A stretch of DNA of 10,439 nt from an uncultured Ruminococcus sp. (lineage in GTDB: Bacteria; Bacillota; Clostridia; Oscillospirales; CAG-272): assembly GCA_902778205.1 (NCBI GenBank), contig CACYWX010000079.1, positions 1 through 10,439 on the forward strand, in the 5' to 3' direction. Of the stretch, positions 1-6,016 are shown one piece after another. The translations under genes and the position numbers were made by a program. Position 1 is the stretch's first letter. Each line of letters begins with the position of its first letter. The notes under the pieces were generated by a model. The model searched no databases. It was not told the DNA's origin and was given only the letters and a program-made list of their open reading frames with translations.

Positions 1-1
1 C

Positions 2-1102
2 TCCCCCGTCTCCGTCATGGGGGAATGGGGCGTCATGCGGGGCGTGGACCGGGACCTGTTCTCCCCGGATACCGCCTATACGCGGGAGCAGTGCTTTATC
101 ACCTTTCTCCGCCTGTGGAAGAACGCCCCCTGCGGCCGCTTCGTCCCGGATCAGGGCGGCGTGAGGAGCGTGCAGACCTTTGAGGAGGCCCTCGCCGGGA
201 TCCGGAGCGTCTACGGTTACAGCGAGGTGGCGTATGCCGAGGCCAGGGATTTCGCCCTGCTGCTGTATACCCAGCGGACCGGCCGTCCCGGCGCCGGATA
301 CTGCAGGATCGTGTGGCGCGACGGCGGATCCCGGGAGATCTACGGTCAGTTGCCGGACGGCTTTCTGCAAGAGTTCGCCGACCGTGTCCCAGGCGGCTTC
401 CGATCCAGCGGCCGGTACGTGTACTTCGACTGGAGCTCCGGCCGGGACGGGAAGAGGGTCCGCTGGTGGATCGATCCGGACGACGGGGAGGCGAAGAACG
501 CGGAAACGTCCGATTATCCGGCGGAGCTTCTCGCGGCGGGGCTTCTGTCGCGGACCGGAGAAAACCGCCGGATCTGCCCCCTTATGTACAAGCGCGCCGT
601 CTACGCGGACCTGGCCGACGCGGAGGAAAACGACCTGTGGTTCGCCGACAGCTCCGACCTCCTGCGGTTTGAGGACGGGACCGGCTGGGTGCTGTGGTCC
701 TTCGTGGGGGACGGATGGAAGGGAGAGGAGATCCTCGCGGCCTTCGGCATGGGGGACGGGATCCGCTCCGCCCTGGTCCGGTACCGCGGCGTGCGGCTGG
801 AGGGAGGACGGACCGTCTCGGATTCCGCCGTCATGGCGACTCTGGCGGAGGCGGTCCGGGGGAGCGACGTGCTGTCCCGCCTGACCTGGTCCGGTCAACG
901 GGGAGGACGGGAGGAGGACAGGAGTGAAGCGCTGGAGCTGACCCTGTCCGGACGGTACGGACCGGTACTGGAGCTGACTTTGTATCCCGGAGCGGATCTT
1001 CTGTCCCTGAGGAACGAGACCTATTTCTGCCTCGAGAAGGGATGGGGCCGGATTCTGGCGGACGCTCTGACCGGTACGGTCTCCGCCTCGGAGGAGGACT
1101 GA
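2..1102 (+). CDS. SLH-like domain protein, 5'-truncated by window edge; C-terminal region unknown
   Basis: The reading frame is open from base 2 of the window, so the gene almost certainly begins upstream; the ATG at 17 has no ribosome binding site I can see and falls inside a domain. The first ~35 residues (GVMRGVDRDLFSPDTAYTRE, then a hydrophobic FLRLW stretch) match the last part of an S-layer-homology-type repeat: a G-x-x-x-G turn, F-SP-D, and a T-R-E-Q helix start. Such repeats often attach proteins to the cell wall or sit at the end of secreted proteins. The remaining ~320 residues contain alternating charged and aromatic strands (for example EIYGQLPDGF, YVYFDWSSG, LELTLSGRYG) and no catalytic motif that I recognise, so the function is unknown. 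A cell-surface location is inferred only from the SLH-like piece. The gene ends with TGA and is followed by a terminator, so it closes its own transcription unit. Confidence 0.75.
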   Translation, partial: SPVSVMGEWGVMRGVDRDLFSPDTAYTREQCFITFLRLWKNAPCGRFVPDQGGVRSVQTFEEALAGIRSVYGYSEVAYAEARDFALLLYTQRTGRPGAGYCRIVWRDGGSREIYGQLPDGFLQEFADRVPGGFRSSGRYVYFDWSSGRDGKRVRWWIDPDDGEAKNAETSDYPAELLAAGLLSRTGENRRICPLMYKRAVYADLADAEENDLWFADSSDLLRFEDGTGWVLWSFVGDGWKGEEILAAFGMGDGIRSALVRYRGVRLEGGRTVSDSAVMATLAEAVRGSDVLSRLTWSGQRGGREEDRSEALELTLSGRYGPVLELTLYPGADLLSLRNETYFCLEKGWGRILADALTGTVSASEED

Positions 1103-1142
1103 CCGCGTGCCGGGACTGATCTGTCGGACCGGCGAATCGAAG

Positions 1143-1180
1143 ACCGGACTGCTGTCATGAGGGCGGCGGTCCGGTTTTTT
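1143..1180 (+). terminator. Rho-independent terminator after the SLH-like gene
   Basis: ACCGGAC (1143-1149) pairs with GTCCGGT (1169-1175). The stem continues inward through TGCTGTC against GGCGGCG-type bases with G-U wobbles, around a short loop near ATGAG. A run of six T (1175-1180) follows directly. It lies 40 bases after the upstream stop codon and before the next promoter, as expected for an intrinsic terminator. Confidence 0.85.
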
Positions 1181-1206
1181 CCGTTCCCGCCGGTTTCCGG
1201 GAACGG
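1181..1206. repeat. 9-bp inverted repeat abutting the GH130 promoter
   Basis: CCGTTCCCG (1181-1189) and CGGGAACGG (1198-1206) are perfect inverted copies separated by 8 bases. The right arm ends exactly one base before the -35 TTGACA at 1207. It may be an operator for a sugar-responsive repressor or activator. It could also be a second hairpin reinforcing the adjacent terminator, since it begins right after the T tract. The sequence alone does not decide between these. Confidence 0.5.
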
Positions 1207-1235
1207 TTGACAGGGCCGGATTTGTGCGCTATAAT
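1207..1235 (+). promoter_or_regulatory. Consensus sigma-A promoter for the GH130 gene
   Basis: A perfect TTGACA (1207-1212) and a perfect TATAAT (1230-1235) are separated by 17 bases. The ATG of the GH130 gene is 36 bases downstream of the -10. A perfect hexamer pair with ideal spacing suggests strong basal transcription, so control, if any, would most likely be by a repressor at the flanking inverted repeat. Confidence 0.9.
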
Positions 1236-1270
1236 ACGGTTGAATCATTCTTTCTGACCGGAGGCAATCC

Positions 1271-2269
1271 ATGAGTGAAGAGCTGAAATCCCTCTCCTGC
1301 GTGAGGAGGTATCCGGGCAATCCCGTGCTGACGTCCGCCGACGTGCCGTACCGCTCCGATCTGGTGTTCAACGCCGGCGTGATCCCGTGGCGGGGAGGCT
1401 ACGCCATGATCTTCCGCAACGACTACGGCGCGACGAAGGCGGAATGGGAGGCCGGGAAGCGGTTCGACGGCACCAACATCGGCCTGGCCTTCTCGGAGGA
1501 CGGTATCCGCTGGACCGTGGAGGCGGAGCCGGTCTTCGATCTGTCCGGAGCGGACGGAGGCGAGATCGGACGGGCCTACGATCCGCGGCTGACGGAGATC
1601 GACGGGCAGATCTACATGTGCTTCGCCGTGGACACGAGGCACGGACTGCGGGGCGCCATCGCGAAGACCGACGATCTGCATCACTTTGAGATCCTGTCCA
1701 TGACCGTGCCGGACAACCGGAACATCGTCCTGTTCCCGGAGAAGATCGGCGGGAAATTCGTGCGGCTGGAGCGTCCCATGCCCGTGTACAGCCGGGGCCG
1801 GGACCGGTTCGACATCTGGCTCAGCGACAGCCCCGACCTGGTGTACTGGGGCAATTCCCGGCTGGTCTCGGGCGTGGAGGACTATCCCTACGCCAACGAC
1901 AAGATCGGCCCCGGCGCGCCGCCCGTGAAGACCGACCGCGGCTGGCTGGTGATCACCCACGCGGTGGATCTGGACCGGAGCCGGGGAAAGAACGGCTGGG
2001 AGGACAAATGGCAGAAGCGGTACTGCACCGGCGCCATGCTGCTGGATCTCGAGGACCCGTCGAAGGTCCTGGGCGTCTGCAAAGAGCCTCTTCTGGCCCC
2101 GGAGACCGACTACGAAACGAAGGACGGGTTCCGCACCAACGCCATTTTCGCCACCGGAGCGGTCCCCATGCCGGACGGCACCCTGCGCATCTACTACGGC
2201 GCGGCCGACACCGTCATCGCCCTGGCGGAGGCGAAGATCGACGACCTGGTGGACGCCTGCCTGAGATAA
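1271..2269 (+). CDS. GH130 family glycosidase / mannoside phosphorylase-like enzyme
   Basis: This 332-residue protein has the five-bladed beta-propeller pattern of glycoside hydrolase family 130, whose members mostly phosphorolyse beta-mannosides (for example mannosyl-glucose, mannooligosaccharides or mannosyl-N-acetylglucosamine) to mannose 1-phosphate; a few hydrolyse. Visible marks are NAGVIPWRGGYAMIFRNDY (34-52), YDPRLTEIDGQIYMCFA (103-119) whose Asp104 corresponds to the family's proton-donor position, KIGPGAPPVKT (211-221) and YYGAADT (308-314). Length is normal for the family. The start at 1271 is preceded by GGAGG at 1260-1264. There is no signal peptide, so the enzyme acts in the cytoplasm on imported disaccharides or oligosaccharides. 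It has its own promoter and stands alone; the solute-binding lipoprotein gene downstream is separated by 436 bases. Substrate and GH130 subfamily cannot be assigned from the sequence by eye. Confidence 0.9.
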   Translation: MSEELKSLSCVRRYPGNPVLTSADVPYRSDLVFNAGVIPWRGGYAMIFRNDYGATKAEWEAGKRFDGTNIGLAFSEDGIRWTVEAEPVFDLSGADGGEIGRAYDPRLTEIDGQIYMCFAVDTRHGLRGAIAKTDDLHHFEILSMTVPDNRNIVLFPEKIGGKFVRLERPMPVYSRGRDRFDIWLSDSPDLVYWGNSRLVSGVEDYPYANDKIGPGAPPVKTDRGWLVITHAVDLDRSRGKNGWEDKWQKRYCTGAMLLDLEDPSKVLGVCKEPLLAPETDYETKDGFRTNAIFATGAVPMPDGTLRIYYGAADTVIALAEAKIDDLVDACLR

Positions 2270-2435
2270 GCGCAACGAAGTCGAACGCCGAAAACGGCTG
2301 CGAATGGCAAAGAGCTTACAAGCAATGTCTTAGTTATTGCCATGCTGTTTCTATATGTGAGAAAGCGAAACGAAAAGATCAGCCCCTCTGCCCAATGCGC
2401 GTTTCGATCGCTGTTTTCGAGGCTCCCGAGAAAAC

Positions 2436-2466
2436 CGTGAAATCACATCGAAGATGGGATTTCACG
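2436..2466. repeat. Long hairpin in the intergenic region
   Basis: CGTGAAATC (2436-2444) pairs with GATTTCACG (2458-2466). Inside this stem, after one A-G mismatch, CATC pairs with GATG around a GAA loop. The result is a nearly continuous 13-bp stem. No T tract follows, so it is not a standard intrinsic terminator in the + direction. Confidence 0.55.
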
Positions 2467-2571
2467 CATGTTTTAGCTGACGCATCATGGTCCGCGCAAG
2501 GATAGATGAACAATCAAAATCGATTACAGATGTGATTGGTCAGGATTATGCTCACCGGCCAAGGGGGACCC

Positions 2572-2634
2572 GCACGATGGGGCATCACTTTCACTTCGTG
2601 AAAGTAGTCGGCCCTGAGATGGTGTCCCTCGTGC
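2572..2634 (+). other. Candidate structured RNA element upstream of the lipoprotein gene
   Basis: GCACGA (2572-2577) pairs with TCGTGC (2629-2634). After a single bulged T, GGGGCATCA (2579-2587) pairs with TGGTGTCCC (2620-2628) with two G-U wobbles, giving a stem of about 15 bp. Inside the loop, ACTTTCAC (2587-2594) and GTGAAAGT (2598-2605) form a second perfect hairpin with a TTC loop. The G-U pairs fit an RNA rather than a DNA function. I do not recognise a known riboswitch class; it could equally be a dispersed intergenic repeat. Confidence 0.4.
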
Positions 2635-2641
2635 CGTCCGT

Positions 2642-2683
2642 CCTGCGCAAGGACATTGTTCCGGAAACGCGTCAGCGTTTCCT
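2642..2683 (+). repeat. Intergenic repeat, copy 1
   Basis: This stretch aligns with 9891-9932 at about 33 of 44 columns by eye. The best-conserved blocks are TTCCGGAAA (2659-2667 versus 9909-9917) and AGCGTTTC (2674-2681 versus 9923-9930). Both copies sit in intergenic DNA and both form hairpins ending in GCGTTTC, so a dispersed repeat family is plausible. The blocks are partly palindromic, which raises the chance of coincidental similarity. Confidence 0.45.
2663..2682. repeat. Perfect hairpin before the lipoprotein ribosome binding site
   Basis: GGAAACGC (2663-2670) and GCGTTTCC (2675-2682) are perfect inverted copies around a GTCA tetraloop. The stem ends 11 bases before the AAAGGAG ribosome binding site at 2694-2700. 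It is part of a diverged repeat also found at 9891-9932. Confidence 0.55.
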
Positions 2684-2705
2684 CCCTTAGTGGAAAGGAG
2701 TTTCC

Positions 2706-4199
2706 ATGAAACGGATTCTTTGTATGCTTCTGGCCGCCGCGATGCTCTCCCTGACGGCCTGCTCCGAACAGAGCTCCGGTGAGGACGGCGCTCAGTCTTC
2801 GCCCTCAGGAGAGGGAGCCTCGCCGACGGTGGAAACGGAGCCCGCGGAGGAGGAGCCCGCCCGCCTGGAGGACGACCTTCCGGACACGGATCTGGAGGGC
2901 TGGACCATGCGGATCCTCTCCCATCACGATCCCCTCAGCGACGAGCGCACCATCTACGCCTACGAGCTGACCGGGGAGACCGTCAACGACCTGATCTACA
3001 ACCGGGACCTGTCCCTGAAAAAGCGCTTCAACTGCGACTTTGAGCTGATCCCCGGAAACGGATGGGCCACGGATCAGTCCATGCTGGAGGCCTCCGTTCG
3101 GGCGGGCTCCCGGGACTACGACATGTCCTTCCTGCTGCCCTTCGCCACCTCCGGTGCGCTGATCACCAAGGGACTGCTCTACAATATGCTCGCGGTGCCG
3201 CACCTGAACTTTGAGAAGCCCTGGTGGCACACCAATGTCAACAGCCTGTACACCATCGGCGGTTATCTGCCCTTCGTGTCCAGCGACTATCTCATCAGCT
3301 CCTACCAGTACGCCAACGCCCTGATCTTCAATAAGAAAATGGCCATGGACCGGGGAGCCGATGACATTTACGGCATGGTGCGGGAGGGGACCTGGACCCT
3401 GGACGCCTTCGAGCGGGTCATCACCGAGTTCTCCCAGGACGTCAACGGCGACGGCCAGTACACCGACGAGGACTCCTACGGCTTCGCCTCCAACTTCGGC
3501 TATCACGCCATCACCTGGGGCTACGCCATCGGGGAACTGGGCGTGCAGTTCGTCGACGGGGAGGCCGTGCTGGGCTTCTGCGACGAGCGGTTCTACAGTC
3601 TGGCGGAGTGGCTGTACGGCATTCTCTACGGCGGGAACCTGACCTTTGAGATCGGCTGGGACAAGGACTGCGAAATCAACTGGGACACCGACCGGGTCTT
3701 CATGCAGGCCATCTGGCTGGCGGATCTGGTGAAATTCCGCGACTGCGAGAGCCCCTACGGCATCATCCCCTATCCGAAGTACGACGAGGCCCAGGACGGC
3801 TACTACACCTACATGGACGCCCGCTCCGGCAATATGGCGGTTCCCATCGACGCAGAGGCGGACACGGTGAAGAACGTGGGGCTCCTGATGGAGGCCATGT
3901 CCTGCCTGAACTTCAACGACATCGTGCCGGAATACCTCAACTCCATCATGAACTACAAGTACGCCCGGGACCCGGAGTCCGTGGAGATGCTGGGCTATAT
4001 TTCCGCCGGACGGAGATGGGACATCGGCTACACCTTCTCCTCCGTGGACGCGGGCAACATTGTCTGGATCCTGGACTTCCACCTGAAATCCACCGGCGGC
4101 AATCTGGCCTCCAAGGTGGCGTCCATCGAGAAGGTCAACCGCAAGACGTATCAGCGGATCCTGGACGGCTACGCGGATCTGGCGTCGAGGGAGTGGTGA
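2706..4199 (+). CDS. Extracellular solute-binding lipoprotein (ABC sugar transporter type)
   Basis: The 497-residue product begins with a short basic region, a hydrophobic stretch and a lipobox (LTAC, Cys19), so it should be lipid-anchored to the outer face of the membrane. Residues 20-55 form an acidic Ser/Glu/Pro-rich linker. The rest fits a family 1-like carbohydrate-binding protein of ABC importers: a Y-N-x-D-L-S-L-K-x-R-F element (98-108) and the loop DVNGDGQYTDEDSYGF (245-260), which resembles a calcium-binding EF-hand loop and is common in this family. Many aromatic residues (WW at 173-174, WILDFHL) suit sugar stacking. The start at 2706 is preceded by AAAGGAG at 2694-2700. No permease or ATPase gene is adjacent, so it probably works with a transporter encoded elsewhere, or as a sensor. 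Ligand unknown; the nearby GH130 gene hints at mannosides but the two are not clearly in one operon. Confidence 0.88.
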   Translation: MKRILCMLLAAAMLSLTACSEQSSGEDGAQSSPSGEGASPTVETEPAEEEPARLEDDLPDTDLEGWTMRILSHHDPLSDERTIYAYELTGETVNDLIYNRDLSLKKRFNCDFELIPGNGWATDQSMLEASVRAGSRDYDMSFLLPFATSGALITKGLLYNMLAVPHLNFEKPWWHTNVNSLYTIGGYLPFVSSDYLISSYQYANALIFNKKMAMDRGADDIYGMVREGTWTLDAFERVITEFSQDVNGDGQYTDEDSYGFASNFGYHAITWGYAIGELGVQFVDGEAVLGFCDERFYSLAEWLYGILYGGNLTFEIGWDKDCEINWDTDRVFMQAIWLADLVKFRDCESPYGIIPYPKYDEAQDGYYTYMDARSGNMAVPIDAEADTVKNVGLLMEAMSCLNFNDIVPEYLNSIMNYKYARDPESVEMLGYISAGRRWDIGYTFSSVDAGNIVWILDFHLKSTGGNLASKVASIEKVNRKTYQRILDGYADLASREW

Positions 4200-4200
4200 T

Positions 4201-4680
4201 ATGGAGCTGACCTACGGACGCACCCTGACCGACGCTCTGGTCTGGGCACGGGCAGGGAGGATCGAGGAGTGGGCGGACCTCTACCTCCGCTCCGACGGGC
4301 GCAACGTCCCCATGGCCGACGGGCTGAGGCTGGCTCCCCGGGTCTGGCGCGGACCGGTCCGGATCCCTCTCTCCATGCTGACCCGGATCTGCGGGCCGGA
4401 GGAGACCATGAAATGGCGCGTGCATCCCGTTCAGTTTGAGGAGCACGTGGCGGCCCTGATCCGGGAGATCGAGGGAGGAGGGGACCTGCCTCCGCTGATC
4501 GTCCACTGCACGCCGGAGGGACTGGAGCTCAACGACGGGAACCATCGGCTGGAGGCGTACCGGCGGCTGGGGATTGGGGAAGGCTGGGCGGTGTTCTGGG
4601 CCACACGGGGAGAGGAAGAATTTTTCCCCTCCGTTCTTGACAACCCGGACGCCCCGTGCTACAATAGATCGGAAAATTGA
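4201..4680 (+). CDS. Small ParB/sulfiredoxin-fold domain protein
   Basis: This 159-residue protein carries a ParB/Srx-like core near its C-terminus: DLPPLIVHCT (95-104) followed by ELNDGNHRLEAYRRLGI (109-125). This is the strand and the D-G-x-H-R nucleotide-binding helix seen in ParB-like nucleases, CTP-binding ParB, and small-molecule kinases such as free-serine kinase. It lacks the helix-turn-helix of partition ParB, so a role in chromosome partition is unlikely. The first ~70 residues are unrecognised. There is no signal peptide. The ATG at 4201 is one base after the preceding stop (4197-4199), with AGGGAG at 4188-4193 as ribosome binding site, so it is very probably co-transcribed and translationally coupled with the lipoprotein gene. 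Its job is unknown; possible roles are a nucleotide-dependent kinase or a regulator linked to the imported solute (inference). Its last ~45 bases contain the promoter of the next gene. Confidence 0.75.
   Translation: MELTYGRTLTDALVWARAGRIEEWADLYLRSDGRNVPMADGLRLAPRVWRGPVRIPLSMLTRICGPEETMKWRVHPVQFEEHVAALIREIEGGGDLPPLIVHCTPEGLELNDGNHRLEAYRRLGIGEGWAVFWATRGEEEFFPSVLDNPDAPCYNRSEN
4637..4665 (+). promoter_or_regulatory. Promoter for the CobW-type GTPase, inside the upstream coding region
   Basis: TTGACA (4637-4642) and TACAAT (4660-4665) are 17 bases apart. The -10 is preceded by GTGC, as at the promoter before 6017. The whole promoter lies within the last codons of the ParB-like gene, 35 bases before the ATG at 4700. 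The GTPase can therefore be transcribed independently of the lipoprotein operon. No Zur-like palindrome was seen around it. Confidence 0.82.
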
Positions 4681-4699
4681 AGACTGAAAGGAATTCTCT

Positions 4700-5809
4700 A
4701 TGAAAAAGACTGTGAAAATCGCCCTTCTGACCGGCTATCTCGGTGCGGGCAAGACCACCCTTCTGAACCACATCCTGGCCAACACCGAGGGCATCCGGGC
4801 CGCCGTCATCGTCAACGACATCGGCGAGGTCAACATCGACGCGGAGCTGGTGGAGAAGAGCGGCGCGGTGGAGCGGAACGACATGGTTCCCCTCATGAAC
4901 GGCTGCATCTGCTGCACCCTGAAGGACGATCTGGCGGAGGGACTGAGAAAGCTGGCGGCCTCCGGCAAGTTCGACTACATCATCATCGAGGCGTCCGGCA
5001 TCTGCGAGCCCCTGCCCATCGCCCAGACCATCGCCCTGATCTGCGAGGAGAGCACCGAGGGCGGGATCCCCATGGTGCTGGACAACATCGTGGCCGTGGT
5101 GGACGCCGCCCGTATGCGGGACGAGTGTGACGACGGCAAGCAGCTTCTGAAGGAGGACATCGACGAGGACGACATCGAAAGCCTGCTGATCCAGCAGCTG
5201 GAGTTCTGCAACACCGTCATCCTCAACAAGGCGGACCTGGTCAGCGAGGAGGACCTGAAGGAGCTGAAAGCCATCGTGCGCGGCCTCCAGAAGGAAGCCG
5301 TGATCTACGAGGCGAAGAACTGCGACCTGCCCATCGCCACGCTGATGAACACCGGTCTCTTCGATCTGGACAAGGCCCTGGGCTCCGCCGCCTGGGTGGA
5401 CGCTCTGGAGCATCCGGAGGAGCACGAGAATCCCGAGGTGCTGGAATACGGCATCGAGACCTTTGTGTACTACCGGAGAAGACCCTTCTGCCTGCCCGCC
5501 CTCAACGCCCTGTGCGAGGACTGGTTCCCGGGCGTCATCCGGGCCAAGGGCATGGTCTGGTACCGGGAGGATCCCGACATGGCGTACATCCTGGAGCAGT
5601 CCGGACGGCAGATCACCGAGCAGCAGGCCGGTCTCTTCATCGCCTCCGCGCCGAAGAAGGATCAGAAGGAGCTCCTGAAGCGGTATCCCGAGGCAAAGGA
5701 GACCTGGGACCCCAAGTACGGCGACCGGATGATCAAGCTGGTGTTCATCGGCCGGAACATGGACAAGGCGGACATCGAGGCCCATCTGGACGCCTGCCTG
5801 ACGGACTAA
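4700..5809 (+). CDS. CobW/COG0523 family G3E GTPase (metal chaperone type)
   Basis: The 369-residue protein has the full set of G3E GTPase marks: Walker A GYLGAGKTT (12-20), the metal-binding GCICCTL (68-74, Cys69/Cys71/Cys72), a switch/Walker B region EASGICEP (97-104), and the guanine-specificity motif NKAD (176-179). The C-terminal half (about 250-369) fits a CobW C-terminal domain. Family members use GTP to deliver metals such as zinc, cobalt or iron to client enzymes. A very acidic insert (DIDEDDIES, about 153-161) precedes the NKAD strand, and there is no His-rich tail, so it is not the HypB/UreG-like or His-rich CobW type. The start at 4700 follows AAAGGA (4687-4692). It has its own promoter and terminator, so it is monocistronic. 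The client metal and protein cannot be told from the sequence; the next operon contains Fe-S enzymes, but a link is only speculative. Confidence 0.9.
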   Translation: MKKTVKIALLTGYLGAGKTTLLNHILANTEGIRAAVIVNDIGEVNIDAELVEKSGAVERNDMVPLMNGCICCTLKDDLAEGLRKLAASGKFDYIIIEASGICEPLPIAQTIALICEESTEGGIPMVLDNIVAVVDAARMRDECDDGKQLLKEDIDEDDIESLLIQQLEFCNTVILNKADLVSEEDLKELKAIVRGLQKEAVIYEAKNCDLPIATLMNTGLFDLDKALGSAAWVDALEHPEEHENPEVLEYGIETFVYYRRRPFCLPALNALCEDWFPGVIRAKGMVWYREDPDMAYILEQSGRQITEQQAGLFIASAPKKDQKELLKRYPEAKETWDPKYGDRMIKLVFIGRNMDKADIEAHLDACLTD

Positions 5810-5851
5810 GGGAACAAAGGCTTCGCCGTGGCCTGAACCAATCACAAATTC

Positions 5852-5892
5852 ATGCGGAGAAATCCCGGATATGCGGATTTCTCCGTATTTTT
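5852..5892 (+). terminator. Rho-independent terminator after the GTPase gene
   Basis: ATGCGGAGAAATCC (5852-5865) pairs with GGATTTCTCCGTAT (5875-5888) over 14 bp with one G-U pair and a 9-base loop. TTTTT (5888-5892) follows. It lies 43 bases after the GTPase stop and before the next promoter. Confidence 0.92.
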
Positions 5893-5914
5893 ATGCGGAT
5901 TTTCTTCATTCATT

Positions 5915-5926
5915 CCGTTGCAACGG
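5915..5926. promoter_or_regulatory. Palindromic candidate operator overlapping the iorAB -35
   Basis: CCGTTGCAACGG is a perfect 12-bp palindrome that fully contains the -35 hexamer TTGCAA (5918-5923). A dimeric repressor bound here would block RNA polymerase. No regulator gene is adjacent, so the binding protein is unknown. The palindrome could be coincidental. Confidence 0.4.
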
Positions 5927-5946
5927 GAGCGGTTTTGTGCTATAAT
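5918..5946 (+). promoter_or_regulatory. Promoter of the iorAB-paaK operon
   Basis: TTGCAA (5918-5923) and a perfect TATAAT (5941-5946) are 17 bases apart. TG at 5938-5939 forms an extended -10 (TGCTATAAT), which offsets the imperfect -35. The start codon at 6017 is 70 bases downstream of the -10, leaving an untranslated leader of roughly 60 bases. Confidence 0.85.
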
Positions 5947-6016
5947 ACCGTTTATACAGAGAAAAATAAAGAACTGCGGCGGCCGTCGGAATGTACGGAG
6001 CCGCGGGAGGTGGAGC

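Larger units (their letters stand above)
2270..2705 (+). other. Long structured intergenic region before the solute-binding protein gene
   Basis: This 436-base stretch has no convincing gene and is visibly richer in A/T than the flanking coding DNA, especially 2280-2560. It holds several hairpins: ATGGCAA (2304-2310) with TTGCCAT (2337-2343); a long one at 2436-2466; a branched element at 2572-2634; and a perfect 8-bp stem at 2663-2682 just before the ribosome binding site. Short open frames cross it (for example 2487-2690) but lack ribosome binding sites and protein-like composition. No clear terminator for the GH130 gene and no confident -35/-10 pair were found, so how the downstream gene is transcribed is unclear. 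It could be an untranslated leader, an accumulation of intergenic repeats, or the remains of a mobile insertion. Confidence 0.6.

Noticed and set aside
2284..2505. Tail of an alternate-frame open reading frame that runs past the GH130 stop
   Set aside because: Its upstream part is a shadow of the GH130 gene in another frame, and the intergenic part has no start signal of its own.
2487..2690. 67-residue open frame in the intergenic region
   Set aside because: No ribosome binding site, mixed composition, and it runs through RNA-like stems; better explained as chance.
2805..4082. Long antisense open frame opposite the lipoprotein gene (similar ones at 4529-5845 and 8607-9905)
   Set aside because: Composition is Val/Gly/His/Asp-rich as expected from the mirror of a GC-rich gene; no start signals or motifs.
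4637..4700. Zur or other metal-responsive box at the CobW-type GTPase promoter
   Set aside because: No matching palindrome such as an A/T-rich TGAAAC/GATAAT-type repeat is visible.
5852..6016. N-terminal extension of the IorAB frame to an ATG at 5852
   Set aside because: It begins inside the terminator stem, spans the promoter, has no ribosome binding site and gives protein unlike IorA; ATG 6017 has a good GGGAGG site and the expected IorA N-terminus.
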